From a bacterium (GTDB lineage Bacteria > Bacteroidota > Ignavibacteria > Ignavibacteriales > Ignavibacteriaceae), in contig JADJWC010000004.1 of the NCBI GenBank assembly GCA_016716565.1, forward strand, positions 496,001 through 560,000: 64,000 bases of DNA. Reading direction: 5' to 3'. The notes under the pieces are model-generated. The model did no database searches, was not told where the DNA came from, and saw only the letters and a program-made list of their open reading frames with translations. A program made the position numbers and the translations under genes. Shown piece by piece: positions 27,342 to 36,880 of the stretch (position 1 is its first letter; each line of letters begins with the position of its first letter).

Positions 27342-29108
27342 TTAATTAACGTTCTCAATCTTTTTGTAAAATTCATTTGCATTAACGAATCCTGTAATTC
27401 TCTCCACTTCTTCTCCTTTTGAATTAAGAATTAAAACGGTCGGAACACCAACTATTTTGAATCGCTCTCTCAACGATTCAACTTCCGGTGATAATGCTTT
27501 CGTCATATCTGCTTTATAAGTTTCAAACTCTTTCGATAAAGAAATGACCTGAGGATCAGAAAATGTAAGCGCATCAAGTTCTTTACAGGGGATGCACCAG
27601 TCAGCATAAAAATCAATTATCACTCCCCTGCCTGAAATTTCATTCAATGCATCTTCGGTGAACGGCTGCCAATCAACAGATTTTGTTTCTGATGGAACGA
27701 GTGCATAAACACCTATGGCCATAATTAGAACAGAGAAAACTATTTTAAAAATTCTGAATCCTTTGACTGAGTTCGCCAGCTTTTCAAAAAATAAAAGATA
27801 AATTGCTGTTCCAATCATGAATACAGGAAGGACATATCCAGAAATACTTTTTGGTAAGAGTGGAAGCAGAAAGTATAAAGCCATTCCAATAAGAATGAAT
27901 CCGAATATATGCTTTACAGCATCCATCCATTCACCAGCTCTTGGCAGATTTTTTATCTTGCCAGAGAAGACAGCTAAAAACAGATAAGGAGTTCCAAGTC
28001 CAACTGCTAAAACGAAGAAGAGAAGAAAACCAAAAAACGGATCTTGTTTTGTAGCAACATAAGTAACTAATCCAAGAACAAAAGGACCAATACAGGGTGC
28101 CGCAACTATTCCCATCGTTAATCCCATAAAGAAAGCTCCGTACAATCCGGCTTTTGCCCCACCTGCTTTGTTAACCAAACTATCAGGTAATTTGAACTCA
28201 TAAACTCCAAACATACTTAGTGATAGAGCAAGCATTATTGCAACTATAATAAGAATAACGATTGGATTTTGAAGCAGCGCACCAAATACCGCACCTGTCA
28301 AAGAGGTTATAACACCTATCGCAGAATATGTGACAGCAAGTCCAAGTATGAATAAGATTCCCATAAAAAATAACTTGGTAGTACTTCCTTCACTCTGTCC
28401 GCCAAAATACCCAACTGTTATTGGTATTAAAGGATAAACGCAGGGAGTTAAGTTCAGCGCTAAACCACCAAGAAAAACTAAAAGTAATCCGATTATCAAA
28501 CCTTGATTTTCCAGTGCACTGGAAATCGGGTCAGACTCTTCCTTCTCAACAGTTGATGTTTGGCTTAAACTTAAATTAATTTCACTGAATATTTCATCAT
28601 TGATTGAATTTACCGGAGAGGTTTTATCTGCTACTTCAATTGTCAATGTGTCGCTGACTGCCGTCGGTGCCTGGCAGCTAATATCATTACAAGCCTGATA
28701 TTCAAGTTCAACAATTAGTGAGTATGTGCCTGGTGCAGTTGCTGAATCAACTTCGATCAAAGCACCAATGAAAACACTTCCTTCCCAAACGGATAATGGT
28801 GATTCAGAAAATGAGAACTTAAAATCGTGAGGTTTGGGATAAGCAATTTTAACTAATTTGAAATTAGGATTTTCCGGAATGATCAACGAAGTCGGGATCA
28901 AATATTCGTCATACGGTTTATCCGAATTAATATGCCATCCTTCATCAACATCGGTTTGTATAGCTATTTTAAATTCTGTTCCGGGATATACCTTATCAAA
29001 GGATTGGAATGTTTTAATTTTTACGAGATCTTTCTGCACACCAAATTGTGCGAAAGCACTTACTACAGATAGTAAGATTAAGATTGAAATTAATTTAAAT
29101 ATTTTCAT
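27342..29108 (-). CDS. dsbD: Thiol:disulfide interchange protein DsbD
   Basis: 588 residues with the three DsbD parts: a periplasmic N-terminal domain after a signal peptide (Cys pair around ACNDISCQAPTA), an eight-segment membrane core with the buried cysteines in NLTPCVYPLIP and VAAPCIGPFVLG, and a C-terminal thioredoxin-like domain with YADWCIPCKELD near residue 510. It carries electrons from cytoplasmic thioredoxin to periplasmic partners such as DsbC or cytochrome c assembly proteins. A start at 29108 gives the signal peptide MKIFKLISILILLSVVSAFA. Confidence 0.95.
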   Translation of the reverse strand: MKIFKLISILILLSVVSAFAQFGVQKDLVKIKTFQSFDKVYPGTEFKIAIQTDVDEGWHINSDKPYDEYLIPTSLIIPENPNFKLVKIAYPKPHDFKFSFSESPLSVWEGSVFIGALIEVDSATAPGTYSLIVELEYQACNDISCQAPTAVSDTLTIEVADKTSPVNSINDEIFSEINLSLSQTSTVEKEESDPISSALENQGLIIGLLLVFLGGLALNLTPCVYPLIPITVGYFGGQSEGSTTKLFFMGILFILGLAVTYSAIGVITSLTGAVFGALLQNPIVILIIVAIMLALSLSMFGVYEFKLPDSLVNKAGGAKAGLYGAFFMGLTMGIVAAPCIGPFVLGLVTYVATKQDPFFGFLLFFVLAVGLGTPYLFLAVFSGKIKNLPRAGEWMDAVKHIFGFILIGMALYFLLPLLPKSISGYVLPVFMIGTAIYLLFFEKLANSVKGFRIFKIVFSVLIMAIGVYALVPSETKSVDWQPFTEDALNEISGRGVIIDFYADWCIPCKELDALTFSDPQVISLSKEFETYKADMTKALSPEVESLRERFKIVGVPTVLILNSKGEEVERITGFVNANEFYKKIENVN

Positions 29109-29267
29109 AATGTAGATTAAGCTATAATTATTGAACAGAATATTAATTTTTAAAATCCTATTTGTAAAGTTAATTATTGGTAAGTAAATATTTTGAGGCT
29201 AGTACAGATTTTATAAGAGATTATTTCTTTTTTAATCAATTAACGCATTTATCGCTCTCTAATTTAC

Positions 29268-30905
29268 CTAACGCCTCCATCCCTGAACTATGGGATATCT
29301 TCTTCCATATCCAAATGCTTTTCTCGATACTCTCAATGCGGGAGCAGCTTGCCTTCTTTTAAATTCATTTAAATCAACAAGGCGTAAAACTTTTCGTACA
29401 ACTTTCTCGTTTTTTATTATCGAGTTAATTTCATCGTACTCTTTATTTTCTTCAAGATACATCTTTAATATTTTATCGAGCATTTCGTACGGCGGAAGAT
29501 CGTCCTGGTCGGTTTGATTGGGACTTAATTCAGCGGATGGTGGTTTTGTAATTATTTCCTTAGGAATAATTTCTTTTTTCTTGTTGATAAATTTAGCAAT
29601 CCTGTAAAGATCACTCTTGTAAACATCCGCAATCACCGCAAGGCTTCCGCTCATATCACCATAAAGCGTGCAATATCCAACGGCAAGTTCAGATTTATTA
29701 CCTGTTGTTAAAACTAAATATCCATCGTTGTTCGAAAAAGCCATTAAATACACACCTCGAATACGTGCCTGAATATTTTCTCCTGTGAGTTTCCCAACTT
29801 TGTTTTTAAAATTCGGTTTCAATCGATTTATGGTTTCATCCACAACAGGTTGGATAGAAACATTATTGGATGAGATGTTCAGATTCTTTATTAGTTTCTG
29901 TGAATCTGTAATACTTCCTTTACTTGAATATTTTGAAGGCATCAGAACCACGTGAACATTTTCCCTGCCCAATGCCTGAACCGCAATGTAAGTTACCATT
30001 GCAGAATCAAGTCCGCCGCTTAAACCAATCACAGCTTTTTTAAATTTCATTTTCTCAAAGTATTCTCTTACTCCATAAACAAGCGAGGAGAGAACTTCTT
30101 CTTCAAATGATTTTTCGACTTCGACTTTTATTGGTTTATCTTTTTCAGTATCGAATAAAATAAAATCTTCTTCATAAGATTTACCTAAATGAACGAGCTT
30201 TCCCTTTTTATCCAGACACATACTTCCACCATCGAATACAAGATCAGTTTGAACTCCAACACAACATACATAAGCAAGTGGCAAATTATCCTGTCTGCAA
30301 ATTGTCGAAAGCATTTCCAATCTTTCTTTTCTTTTTCCGTATGAATAAGGACTAGCAGAAATATTGATATGAATATCTGCACCTTTTTTCTTCAGCTCTT
30401 CTACCGGATCAAAATTATATCTTCTTTTATACCAGTAGTCAGCATCGTTCCAGATATCTTCACAAACAGAAATGCCCAGCTTTTTATTTTTAAATGAATG
30501 AACGAACACTTCTTTTGCAGGTTCGAAGTATCTCATTTCATCAAATACATCATAGTTCGGTATCAGAGATTTCGGCTGGATGAATTGAATTTTACCATTG
30601 TAACATAAGACAGCCGAGTTGTGAATATTGGTTCCGATTCTGTCATCATCTTCAGTTATTGCACCAAATAGTAATCCAACTTCACCGGTGATTCCTGCAA
30701 GCTCATTTACTTTTTTATTAACTGCTTTTCTGAATTCTTCTTTTTCGACAAGATCAAGGGGAGGATATCCTACTAGAGCAAGTTCAGGAAAGATTACTAG
30801 GTCAACCTTTGCTTTGATTCCTCTCTCGTAACCTTTTACTATTTTTTCTTTATTGTAGTCTAGATTGCCAATGATCGGATTTATCTGGCAAAGTGCAATT
30901 TTCAT
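29268..30905 (-). CDS. nadE: Glutamine-dependent NAD+ synthetase
   Basis: About 545 residues, two domains. The N-terminal nitrilase-like glutaminase has the Glu-Lys-Cys triad context (FPELALVGYP, KSLIPNYDVFDE, GISVCEDIWND). The C-terminal amidotransferase has the ATP-binding P-loop GLSGGLDSAM and the downstream TTGNKSELAVGYCTLYGD. Makes NAD+ from deamido-NAD+ with glutamine as nitrogen donor. The start MKIALCQINPIIGN at 30905 is chosen because nitrilase domains begin at this point; an upstream reading adds 17 unrelated residues. Confidence 0.95.
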   Translation of the reverse strand: MKIALCQINPIIGNLDYNKEKIVKGYERGIKAKVDLVIFPELALVGYPPLDLVEKEEFRKAVNKKVNELAGITGEVGLLFGAITEDDDRIGTNIHNSAVLCYNGKIQFIQPKSLIPNYDVFDEMRYFEPAKEVFVHSFKNKKLGISVCEDIWNDADYWYKRRYNFDPVEELKKKGADIHINISASPYSYGKRKERLEMLSTICRQDNLPLAYVCCVGVQTDLVFDGGSMCLDKKGKLVHLGKSYEEDFILFDTEKDKPIKVEVEKSFEEEVLSSLVYGVREYFEKMKFKKAVIGLSGGLDSAMVTYIAVQALGRENVHVVLMPSKYSSKGSITDSQKLIKNLNISSNNVSIQPVVDETINRLKPNFKNKVGKLTGENIQARIRGVYLMAFSNNDGYLVLTTGNKSELAVGYCTLYGDMSGSLAVIADVYKSDLYRIAKFINKKKEIIPKEIITKPPSAELSPNQTDQDDLPPYEMLDKILKMYLEENKEYDEINSIIKNEKVVRKVLRLVDLNEFKRRQAAPALRVSRKAFGYGRRYPIVQGWRR

Positions 30906-31187
30906 TTCAAATATTGATTTTATTACGAAATATACTACTACCCTAAAACTCGGCAAAATCGGAAATACTTTGAGAATAATTATCTAATTGCATTATTAAT
31001 AAGTTTCAATCAGCCAATTACTCGATCAATCATTCATTTGTCTTCTTTCCAGGTTTTCATTAACCGATAAATCTCCTTCAATCACCGATACAATCTTACC
31101 ATACTTACCAAAAAGCGTGGAAATCAGAAAAAATCTTATTTATTAGAACCAGGGATTTAAAAGATTAATATCAATCCGGAGGAAAAA

Positions 31188-31658
31188 ATGGGAAAGAAAC
31201 TATATCGTTCGACAAATGATAAAATGCTTGGTGGAGTTGCCGGCGGACTCGCTGAATATTTTGGAATTGATTCCACACTTGTAAGAGTGCTATTCATTGT
31301 TATTGTATTTCTCGGCGGAGGTGGAATTATCGCATACATAATTTTATGGATAGTTGTTCCACAAAAACCATATGAATTGCCGAAGAGTCCTTTTACACAA
31401 TCACCGCCTGAATCAGGAGGCAGTTCAAACTATTCAGATGATCAGAACAAGTCTGATAACTTTAGTGTAACCAATGGAGGAGTTGCCGGTTCAGTTGCTC
31501 AAACTGGGAATAAACAACTCTGGATTGCGATTGTCCTGATTGTTATCGGTGGTCTTCTGCTTCTTGACAACATATTTCCTCGCTTCGATTTCGATCATTA
31601 CTGGCCTGTTATTCTGATTGGGATTGGAATTGGTCTTTTATTAAAAGCGAAAAACTAA
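31188..31658 (+). CDS. PspC domain membrane protein
   Basis: 156 residues. The N-terminal half is a PspC domain (KKLYRSTNDKMLGGVAGGLA, then a hydrophobic segment ending YIILWIVVPQKP). A Pro/Ser/Gly-rich linker of about 40 residues follows, then two short hydrophobic segments (LWIAIVLIVIGGLLLLDNIF and the PVILIGIGIGLLL end) of the LiaF-type transmembrane module. GGAGG lies six bases before the ATG. PspC proteins sense or transmit membrane stress; pairing with the next gene suggests an envelope-stress unit. Confidence 0.88.
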   Translation: MGKKLYRSTNDKMLGGVAGGLAEYFGIDSTLVRVLFIVIVFLGGGGIIAYIILWIVVPQKPYELPKSPFTQSPPESGGSSNYSDDQNKSDNFSVTNGGVAGSVAQTGNKQLWIAIVLIVIGGLLLLDNIFPRFDFDHYWPVILIGIGIGLLLKAKN

Positions 31659-31673
31659 AAAGGAGATTTTAAA

Positions 31674-32591
31674 ATGAAACCGTCACATATTTTCTGGGGT
31701 TTACTTTTTGTCGGACTCGGTTTGCTTGTTCTGATAAATAATTTTACAAGTATCCTGATGGATTGGTCAACTATCTGGAAACTTTGGCCATTGACGATCG
31801 TACTTATTGGTTTATCAATTTTGATTAAACATCAGATGGGAAAAAGTGTCATCGCAGGACTTGCTGCAATCGTTCTTGCTCTTGCAATCTTCGCAAGTTT
31901 CAAAACTGCCACGCATTTTTTCCACAATGATTTCCAAATAGATTTTGGTGATGATGCGAACCGTGAGGTTGTAAATTCAGAGTTTACTGAACAATACGAT
32001 TCTACGTTACGTTTTGCAGAACTTAATTTTGAAGCAGGCGCCGGTACTTTTAATATTCTTGAACAGAGTGAACATCTTATCTTTGCAAAAACTATCAGTT
32101 ATCATAATTATGAATTGACAAGATTTGATACTGACAGCAGTACAGTTGTGGACCTTGGTATGGGCGGCAGAACCATTTTCAGATTTGGAGATAATTATAA
32201 GAATACTGTTGCTATGTCACTAAATCCTAATCCTGTTTGGGATATGAACTTTAACGTTGGCGCCGCATCGATGGATTTCGATCTTACTCCATTCAAAACT
32301 AAAGAGGTGAATGTTGATATGGGTGCTGCTTCAATAAATATCAGACTTGGGAATTTATATCCTGAAACCAACTTGAGTGTTGATGCAGGTGCTTCTGATA
32401 TAAATATTTATGTTCCAAAAGAATCAGGCTGCAAAATTGTAACTGATGGTGCATTGTCTTCTAAAAATTTTAAAGAATTTAAAAAGATTGATTCCGATAA
32501 TTATGTTACTGAAAATTTCGATGAAGCTTTAAATAAGATATATGTAGAAATTGATTGCGGTGTATCCTCAATAAGTGTTGAGAGGTATTAA
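31674..32591 (+). CDS. LiaF-like membrane protein with adhesin-like beta domain
   Basis: 305 residues. Three hydrophobic segments occupy the first about 80 residues (including WKLWPLTIVLIGLSILI, the repeating module also found at the end of the preceding protein). The rest is a repetitive beta-helical toastrack-like domain with recurring NVGAASMDFDL, DMGAASINIRL, DAGASDINIYV and CGVSSISVERY. A strong AAGGAG site precedes the ATG. It is co-transcribed with the PspC gene (15 bases apart) and resembles LiaF/VraT-type stress proteins; a direct partner is not visible here. Confidence 0.8.
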   Translation: MKPSHIFWGLLFVGLGLLVLINNFTSILMDWSTIWKLWPLTIVLIGLSILIKHQMGKSVIAGLAAIVLALAIFASFKTATHFFHNDFQIDFGDDANREVVNSEFTEQYDSTLRFAELNFEAGAGTFNILEQSEHLIFAKTISYHNYELTRFDTDSSTVVDLGMGGRTIFRFGDNYKNTVAMSLNPNPVWDMNFNVGAASMDFDLTPFKTKEVNVDMGAASINIRLGNLYPETNLSVDAGASDINIYVPKESGCKIVTDGALSSKNFKEFKKIDSDNYVTENFDEALNKIYVEIDCGVSSISVERY

Positions 32592-32604
32592 TTCAATCTC
32601 TTAA

Positions 32605-32655
32605 TCTTACTCGTACTCTTAATCTTATTCGGGTGAGGAGTAAGAGTATGAGTAA
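32605..32655. terminator. Bidirectional terminator between the LiaF-like and ATL genes
   Basis: A 16-bp inverted repeat with one G-T pair: CTTACTCGTACTCTTA (32605-32620) and TAAGAGTATGAGTAAG (32640-32655), in the 80 bases between two convergent genes. It is made of a repeated TACTCT-like unit. On the minus strand it sits before the end of the transcript from 33058. Confidence 0.55.
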
Positions 32656-32671
32656 GAGTAAGAATGAGAAA

Positions 32672-33058
32672 TCATTTTTTTCTTTTTAAACTTTTACTTT
32701 TCACTTTTGAATTAGGAATCCAAAGATGTTTTTCCAATTTCACACAACCATTTTTATCAAACTCAATCCCTTCACCTCGCAATAATTCTTCCATTAGTGT
32801 TGGATCACCGAAATGGATTTTTCCAGTAAGTGCACCGTATCTGTTTACGACTCTGTGTGCCGGAATATCCGGTCCGCATCCATTCAGAGCCCAGCCAACT
32901 GTTCTCGCAGCGGATTTAATTCCGCAAACTTCTGCGATGTGTCCATAAGTTGTCACTTTCCCGTATGGAATTCTTTTAGTAACATCAAAAACTTTGTTGA
33001 AGAAATCTTTTTTCTTTTTATCAACTGCTCTTTTTTTTATAATCTTTTTATTCTTCAT
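32672..33058 (-). CDS. Alkyltransferase-like protein (MGMT fold, no active-site Cys)
   Basis: 128 residues matching the DNA-binding domain of O6-alkylguanine alkyltransferases: IPYGKVTTYGHIAEVCG (helix-turn-helix and the arginine-finger region as RTVGWAL), then PAHRVVNRYG. In a true methyltransferase this would be PCHR with the acceptor cysteine; here the Cys is Ala. Such proteins (ATLs) bind O6-alkylguanine and flag it for nucleotide excision repair without accepting the alkyl group. A lysine-rich N-terminus (about 17 residues) precedes the domain. It is convergent with the LiaF-like gene. Confidence 0.85.
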   Translation of the reverse strand: MKNKKIIKKRAVDKKKKDFFNKVFDVTKRIPYGKVTTYGHIAEVCGIKSAARTVGWALNGCGPDIPAHRVVNRYGALTGKIHFGDPTLMEELLRGEGIEFDKNGCVKLEKHLWIPNSKVKSKSLKRKK

Positions 33059-33115
33059 TTTTAAGATGACAATCAGAAAATATTTTCTCTATAAAAATTG
33101 TAATTAAATTATCTC

Positions 33116-34126
33116 GTGGCAAGCATAAAAAGAAGATTTATTTATTATCTAACCTGGATGAAAGAACTATTCAGATTTTGTCCTTACCGAAAATCAAACA
33201 TCGATAAGGAAAATCTTTTCCTGAACTGCGGTCACCGCGGCTCACCTGTAAATGAACCTGAAAATACCATTCCTTCATTAGAACGAGCTTTGAGCGAAGG
33301 AGCGAATGCTTTGGAAGTTGATATCTGCGTGACAAAGGACAATGAAATAATTCTTTGGCATGATTGGAATCCTGATGAACTTGTTGCTTTAATAAGAGAA
33401 AATGGTTTGGAGCCGGAAGTAAGATACAAACCTGACTTTCCAGCCCGTTTCAGTGGTTTCAGGAATAAAACGAGTGAATTGACATTAGCTGAATTCAGAA
33501 AGCATTTTAATTATACAAATAAAGGAGAAAGTACTCCGGTTGGTGCTCACATACCAACTTTTGAGGAGTTCATTCAGTGGTCATCAACCAAGGAAAAATT
33601 AAAATATGTGTTTCTTGATTTAAAGGTGCCTGAAGAAGAAAAGGAATTAGTTCTTGTAATTCTTAATCAGTTGGATGCATTTGATAAAAAGTATAATCCA
33701 CCTTGTCAATTCATTATTGAAACTTTCAGCAAAGAAGTTCTGCAAACAGCAAAAAACAAATATCCAAATTTCAATTATTGCCTCGATGTTGAACTTCCTC
33801 CGGGATTTATTTTCTTCCCAAGATTATACAGCGGGATTAAGACCGCAATCCAAAATAAAAATTCAGTTGGTCTTGTTTTACGCCCAAGACAAATCACTAT
33901 TGCAAACTGGATGACTTATAGAAGAGTTATACGATATGATGTTAGAAAGAAAAAAGTTTTCAACAAGAAAAATCCTGAACACAAAATTAATTTTCTGATT
34001 GGCTGCACAATCAATGATAAACGTGAGATGGAATGTCTGATTAAAAAAGGTGTTAATGGCATGCAGACCGATTATCCAAGAAGATTAACAAATCTTGTTA
34101 AGCAGTATGGATTGAAGAGAGAATAG
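33116..34126 (+). CDS. Glycerophosphodiester phosphodiesterase family protein
   Basis: 336 residues with the GDPD TIM-barrel motifs: CGHRGSPVNEPENTIPS (catalytic HRG, then the ENT motif), EVDICVTKDNEIILWHD (metal-binding E-x-D and the second catalytic His), and near the end QTDYPRRL. It would hydrolyse glycerophosphodiesters to glycerol-3-phosphate and an alcohol. No signal peptide is seen. The GTG at 33116 is the only start that keeps the full N-terminus; a start at the in-frame ATG 14 codons in (33158) is possible. An inserted segment (about residues 110-160) is longer than in short bacterial GDPDs. Confidence 0.85.
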   Translation: MASIKRRFIYYLTWMKELFRFCPYRKSNIDKENLFLNCGHRGSPVNEPENTIPSLERALSEGANALEVDICVTKDNEIILWHDWNPDELVALIRENGLEPEVRYKPDFPARFSGFRNKTSELTLAEFRKHFNYTNKGESTPVGAHIPTFEEFIQWSSTKEKLKYVFLDLKVPEEEKELVLVILNQLDAFDKKYNPPCQFIIETFSKEVLQTAKNKYPNFNYCLDVELPPGFIFFPRLYSGIKTAIQNKNSVGLVLRPRQITIANWMTYRRVIRYDVRKKKVFNKKNPEHKINFLIGCTINDKREMECLIKKGVNGMQTDYPRRLTNLVKQYGLKRE

Positions 34127-34136
34127 TCCATACGAA

Positions 34137-34213
34137 TGTCATTCTGAGCGAAGCGAAGAATCTTATAAATAAAATTCAAGATTCTTCAGTCGTTACACTC
34201 CTTCAGAATGACA
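34137..34213. repeat. Palindromic repeat with TGTCATT...AATGACA ends, copy 1
   Basis: The ends TGTCATTCTGA and TCAGAATGACA pair perfectly, and inside are GAAGAATCTT and AAGATTCTTC in inverted order. The left half contains GAGCGAAGCGAAGAATCTT. It lies between the GDPD stop and the prfB stop (convergent genes), so it may also end both transcripts. The element at 39931-40017 has the same ends and inner plan. Confidence 0.75.
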
Positions 34214-34221
34214 ACCGTTTC

Positions 34222-35323
34222 TTAGTTCTTACTAAACTTTGAGAGATACGCTTTTATAAACCTATCAATATCCCCATCCATCACTCTTTGCACATCTGAG
34301 GTTTCTTCATCCGTTCGATGATCTTTAACCATATTGTATGGATGGAAGACATAAGAACGAATCTGACTTCCCCATTCAATTTTCATCTTATTCTTTTCAA
34401 CTTCATCCAACTCTGCTTGTTGTTTTTCGAGTTCAAGCTGATAAAGTTTTGACTTGAGCATTTTCATCGCACGGGTTTTATTCTGCACCTGAGAACGTTC
34501 ACTTTGACAAGCAGCTACTACTCCTGTTGGTTCGTGAGTTATTCTGACTGCAGTTTCAACTTTATTTACGTTCTGTCCGCCTTTACCACCAGAACGGTAA
34601 GTATCAATTCGCAGATCAGCGGAATTAATTTCTATTTCTATCGTGTCATCTATTTCAGGAATAACAAAAACCGATGCAAACGAAGTATGTCTTCTTTTAT
34701 TAGCATCGAAAGGAGAAATTCGAACAAGACGATGAACGCCATTTTCTGCTTTTAAGTAACCGTAAGCAAATTCTCCAGATACTTCAACCGTTGCCGATTT
34801 TATTCCTGCTCCATCGCCATCCAGAATATCAACTATACTCATTTGATAACCATTCTGCTCTCCCCATCTTATATACATTCGTAAAAGCATATCAGCCCAA
34901 TCCTGTGCCTCGGTTCCTCCGGCACCAGAATGAATTGTAAGTATGCAATTCTTATCATCATCTCTTCCGCTGAGCATGTTTTTAAATTCAGCTTTATCAA
35001 TTGCTGAATTTAAATCGTCCAACTCTTTTCTGATATCATCATAAAACGATTCATCTTCTTCCATTGAAGCAAGTTCAATGATATCCCTTGCCTCATTAGC
35101 TTTTTTATCAACCGCTTTCCAAAGGTCAATCCATTGTTCGAGTGTCTTAATTTCCTGAAGTGTTTTTTGTGCGGTTATCTGATCATTCCAGAAGGAAGAT
35201 TCACCAGATTTGGTTCGGAGTTCTTCTACCTTCGAAATCTTTTTATCGACATCAAAGATACCCCCGGAGATTTGCTATTCTCTGCTGATGGGATTTCAGT
35301 TCTTTTAATTCTTCTTCGTACAT
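34222..35323 (-). CDS. prfB: Peptide chain release factor 2, with programmed +1 frameshift
   Basis: RF2 recognises UGA and UAA and triggers peptide release. Reading starts at ATG 35323 (MYEEELKELKSHQQRIANLRGYL), reaches TGA at 35254-35252 as codon 24, and must shift +1 on CTTTGA to continue DVDKKISKVEELRTKSGE. The shift site is canonical: a GGGGG-containing Shine-Dalgarno-like sequence, then TATCTTTGA. After the shift the frame is open to the end at 34222, giving about 366 residues. The anticodon-like SPF lies at about 203-205 and the catalytic GGQ at about 248-250, the positions expected for RF2. The frame break is genuine recoding, used to auto-regulate RF2 level, and not an error. Confidence 0.97.
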
Positions 35324-35397
35324 TTTACAATCCTTTTTAATTCAAAAATAAAAAGTCAAAATTCAAAAACATATTTATTAAATATTGACTTTTAATT

Positions 35398-35709
35398 TTA
35401 TACTTCTATTTCCATACGCAACAGCGCCGCTGCTAACGTCTTTCCTTGTGCATCGTGTTTCAGCGAAACTGTCCCACCTCCACCGAGTGTGTTGTGAAGC
35501 AAAAAGTTTAAAGCCCTGATGTTTGGTAATTCGTATCGTTCAACTTTACCGTGACAAATTCCTTTAAAATGCTTTTTTACTTTTTCAGCAGTCAAATGTT
35601 TTTCTATAATTTGATATCCTTTATCATCATAAGCGATTATTCCGATATTGGCTGCATCGCCTTTGTCACCGCTTCGTCCGTGGGCTATTTCTCTTAATTT
35701 GATTTTCAT
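35398..35709 (-). CDS. AtuA-like ferredoxin-fold protein (C-terminal AtuA domain as a separate gene)
   Basis: About 103 residues. GRSGDKGDAANIGIIAYDD and NFLLHNTLGGGGTVSLKHDAQGKTLAAALL are the C-terminal domain of AtuA (DUF1446) proteins, which in Pseudomonas is fused to the main domain. Here it is its own gene, separated from the main DUF1446 gene by the cyclase-like gene. The ATG at 35709 (MKIKLREIAHG) is preferred over a TTG two codons upstream. AtuA is needed for use of acyclic terpenes such as citronellol, but the reaction is not known. Confidence 0.85.
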   Translation of the reverse strand: MKIKLREIAHGRSGDKGDAANIGIIAYDDKGYQIIEKHLTAEKVKKHFKGICHGKVERYELPNIRALNFLLHNTLGGGGTVSLKHDAQGKTLAAALLRMEIEV

Positions 35710-35754
35710 ACTCAATAAATAATTATTAAAACTATATTTATAAAAATACTAATT

Positions 35755-36815
35755 TTAAACTGATGAAGATTGTTCGTCTTTAATTAATTTTTCAAGTTTA
35801 GCAAAATCCTTTACGGCGGAAGCAAATAAAACCCTGCATAAAATTTTGAGTATCCACTCTGGCAGTTTCCCATTCATTTTGACCATGTATGTAAGCTCGG
35901 TTGTATCGTTTAAAGGCTTAAAGACTCCGCATATTGTAAAATTAAGAAATCCTCTGTAAAGTTTGATTGTAAAGTAATCGAATGGCTTATAATCGATACC
36001 ATTTCTATAAATTTACTGCTGGAGCAATGATTGGTAGCGTCTTTTGTTGTTCTTCCAGATGGCCTTTCACTGACATTCCAATCAGAACCTTTAATGTAAA
36101 GAGATTTCCTTTTAGGATTATTGAACCAATCCCAGAGAATTGATGCCGGAACGGGAAACTCCTTTCTAAATATATAATGTGCATCCTTTTCATCAATCGT
36201 AATAGATTTTTGTTTTTGATATTCCTCATACTTCTCATCAAGATTGATTACTTCTGTCCGGATTGCACCAAGATGTTCGTATTGCTCAGTTACTGAATAA
36301 CTTTTGTTAATTGGAACGTTTAGACTTTCGAGACAATCCTTTGTGATCAGATAATAAGCTTTCCATCCGGTATCCTTTGATACTGAATTTTTAAGTAGTC
36401 TATGCAAAACGATTACTGCATTGCCCAAAGGTTTTTTCTTACCTGCAATATTATTCATCACAAAATCGCCACAATGGATTACAAATTTGAGATCAAGAGT
36501 TGATATCATCTGGCAAGCCATACAGGAACAGGTTGTTATTCTCTGGAATGTTGTCATTGTATCTCTGAAAGAATAATATGTGGATTCTACTATTTCAAGA
36601 ATTAGCTCCCCCCGCGGATACTTCTCGATTGGGGCAAATACAAAAACGGCATCACCCTCAACTTCTACAAGATTAAATGCTGGTGTTAATTTTCCGATAA
36701 TAAGAGTTAGTACTTCACTGAGTATTTTTTGTGAATGTTCCAATTCCGTTCCGGCAACGAAAGATGTAAATCCGGTAATATCGGCGATAAGAAAATAAGC
36801 TTTTGATGTATTCAT
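35755..36815 (-). CDS. DUF2652/cyclase-like domain fused to a SRPBCC-type domain (frame broken once)
   Basis: About 353 residues when read through. The N-terminal 190 residues resemble class III nucleotide cyclases (DUF2652 group): ADITGFTSFV and VEVEGDAVFVFAP carry the two metal-binding Asp residues. The C-terminal half resembles a SRPBCC/polyketide-cyclase lipid-binding domain (PVPASILWDWFNNPKRKSLY onward). The frame breaks near 36000: ...SSKFIEM in one frame, then GIDYKPFDYFTIKLYRGFLN in the next to a stop at 35755. A missing A in GAAAT is the simplest explanation. It lies between the two AtuA genes. Signalling activity is not proven; related proteins may bind nucleotides without cyclising them. 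Confidence 0.7.
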
Positions 36816-36880
36816 TAAAGAAAATGATTTAATGAATCCAGAGGTGTTATCTAATCACCAAAGCTGGCAATTAAATTAAG

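Noticed and set aside
30906..31187. A gene between nadE and the PspC gene
   Set aside because: No ORF with a start signal or coding character in the 280 bases; it should hold divergent promoters only.
32672..33058. Functional O6-methylguanine methyltransferase
   Set aside because: The acceptor cysteine of the PCHR motif is Ala, so it cannot take up the alkyl group.
34222..35064. prfB read as a truncated or broken gene
   Set aside because: The first 23 codons, the CTTTGA shift site and its G-rich stimulator are present, and the frame continues after a +1 shift. It is normal RF2 recoding.
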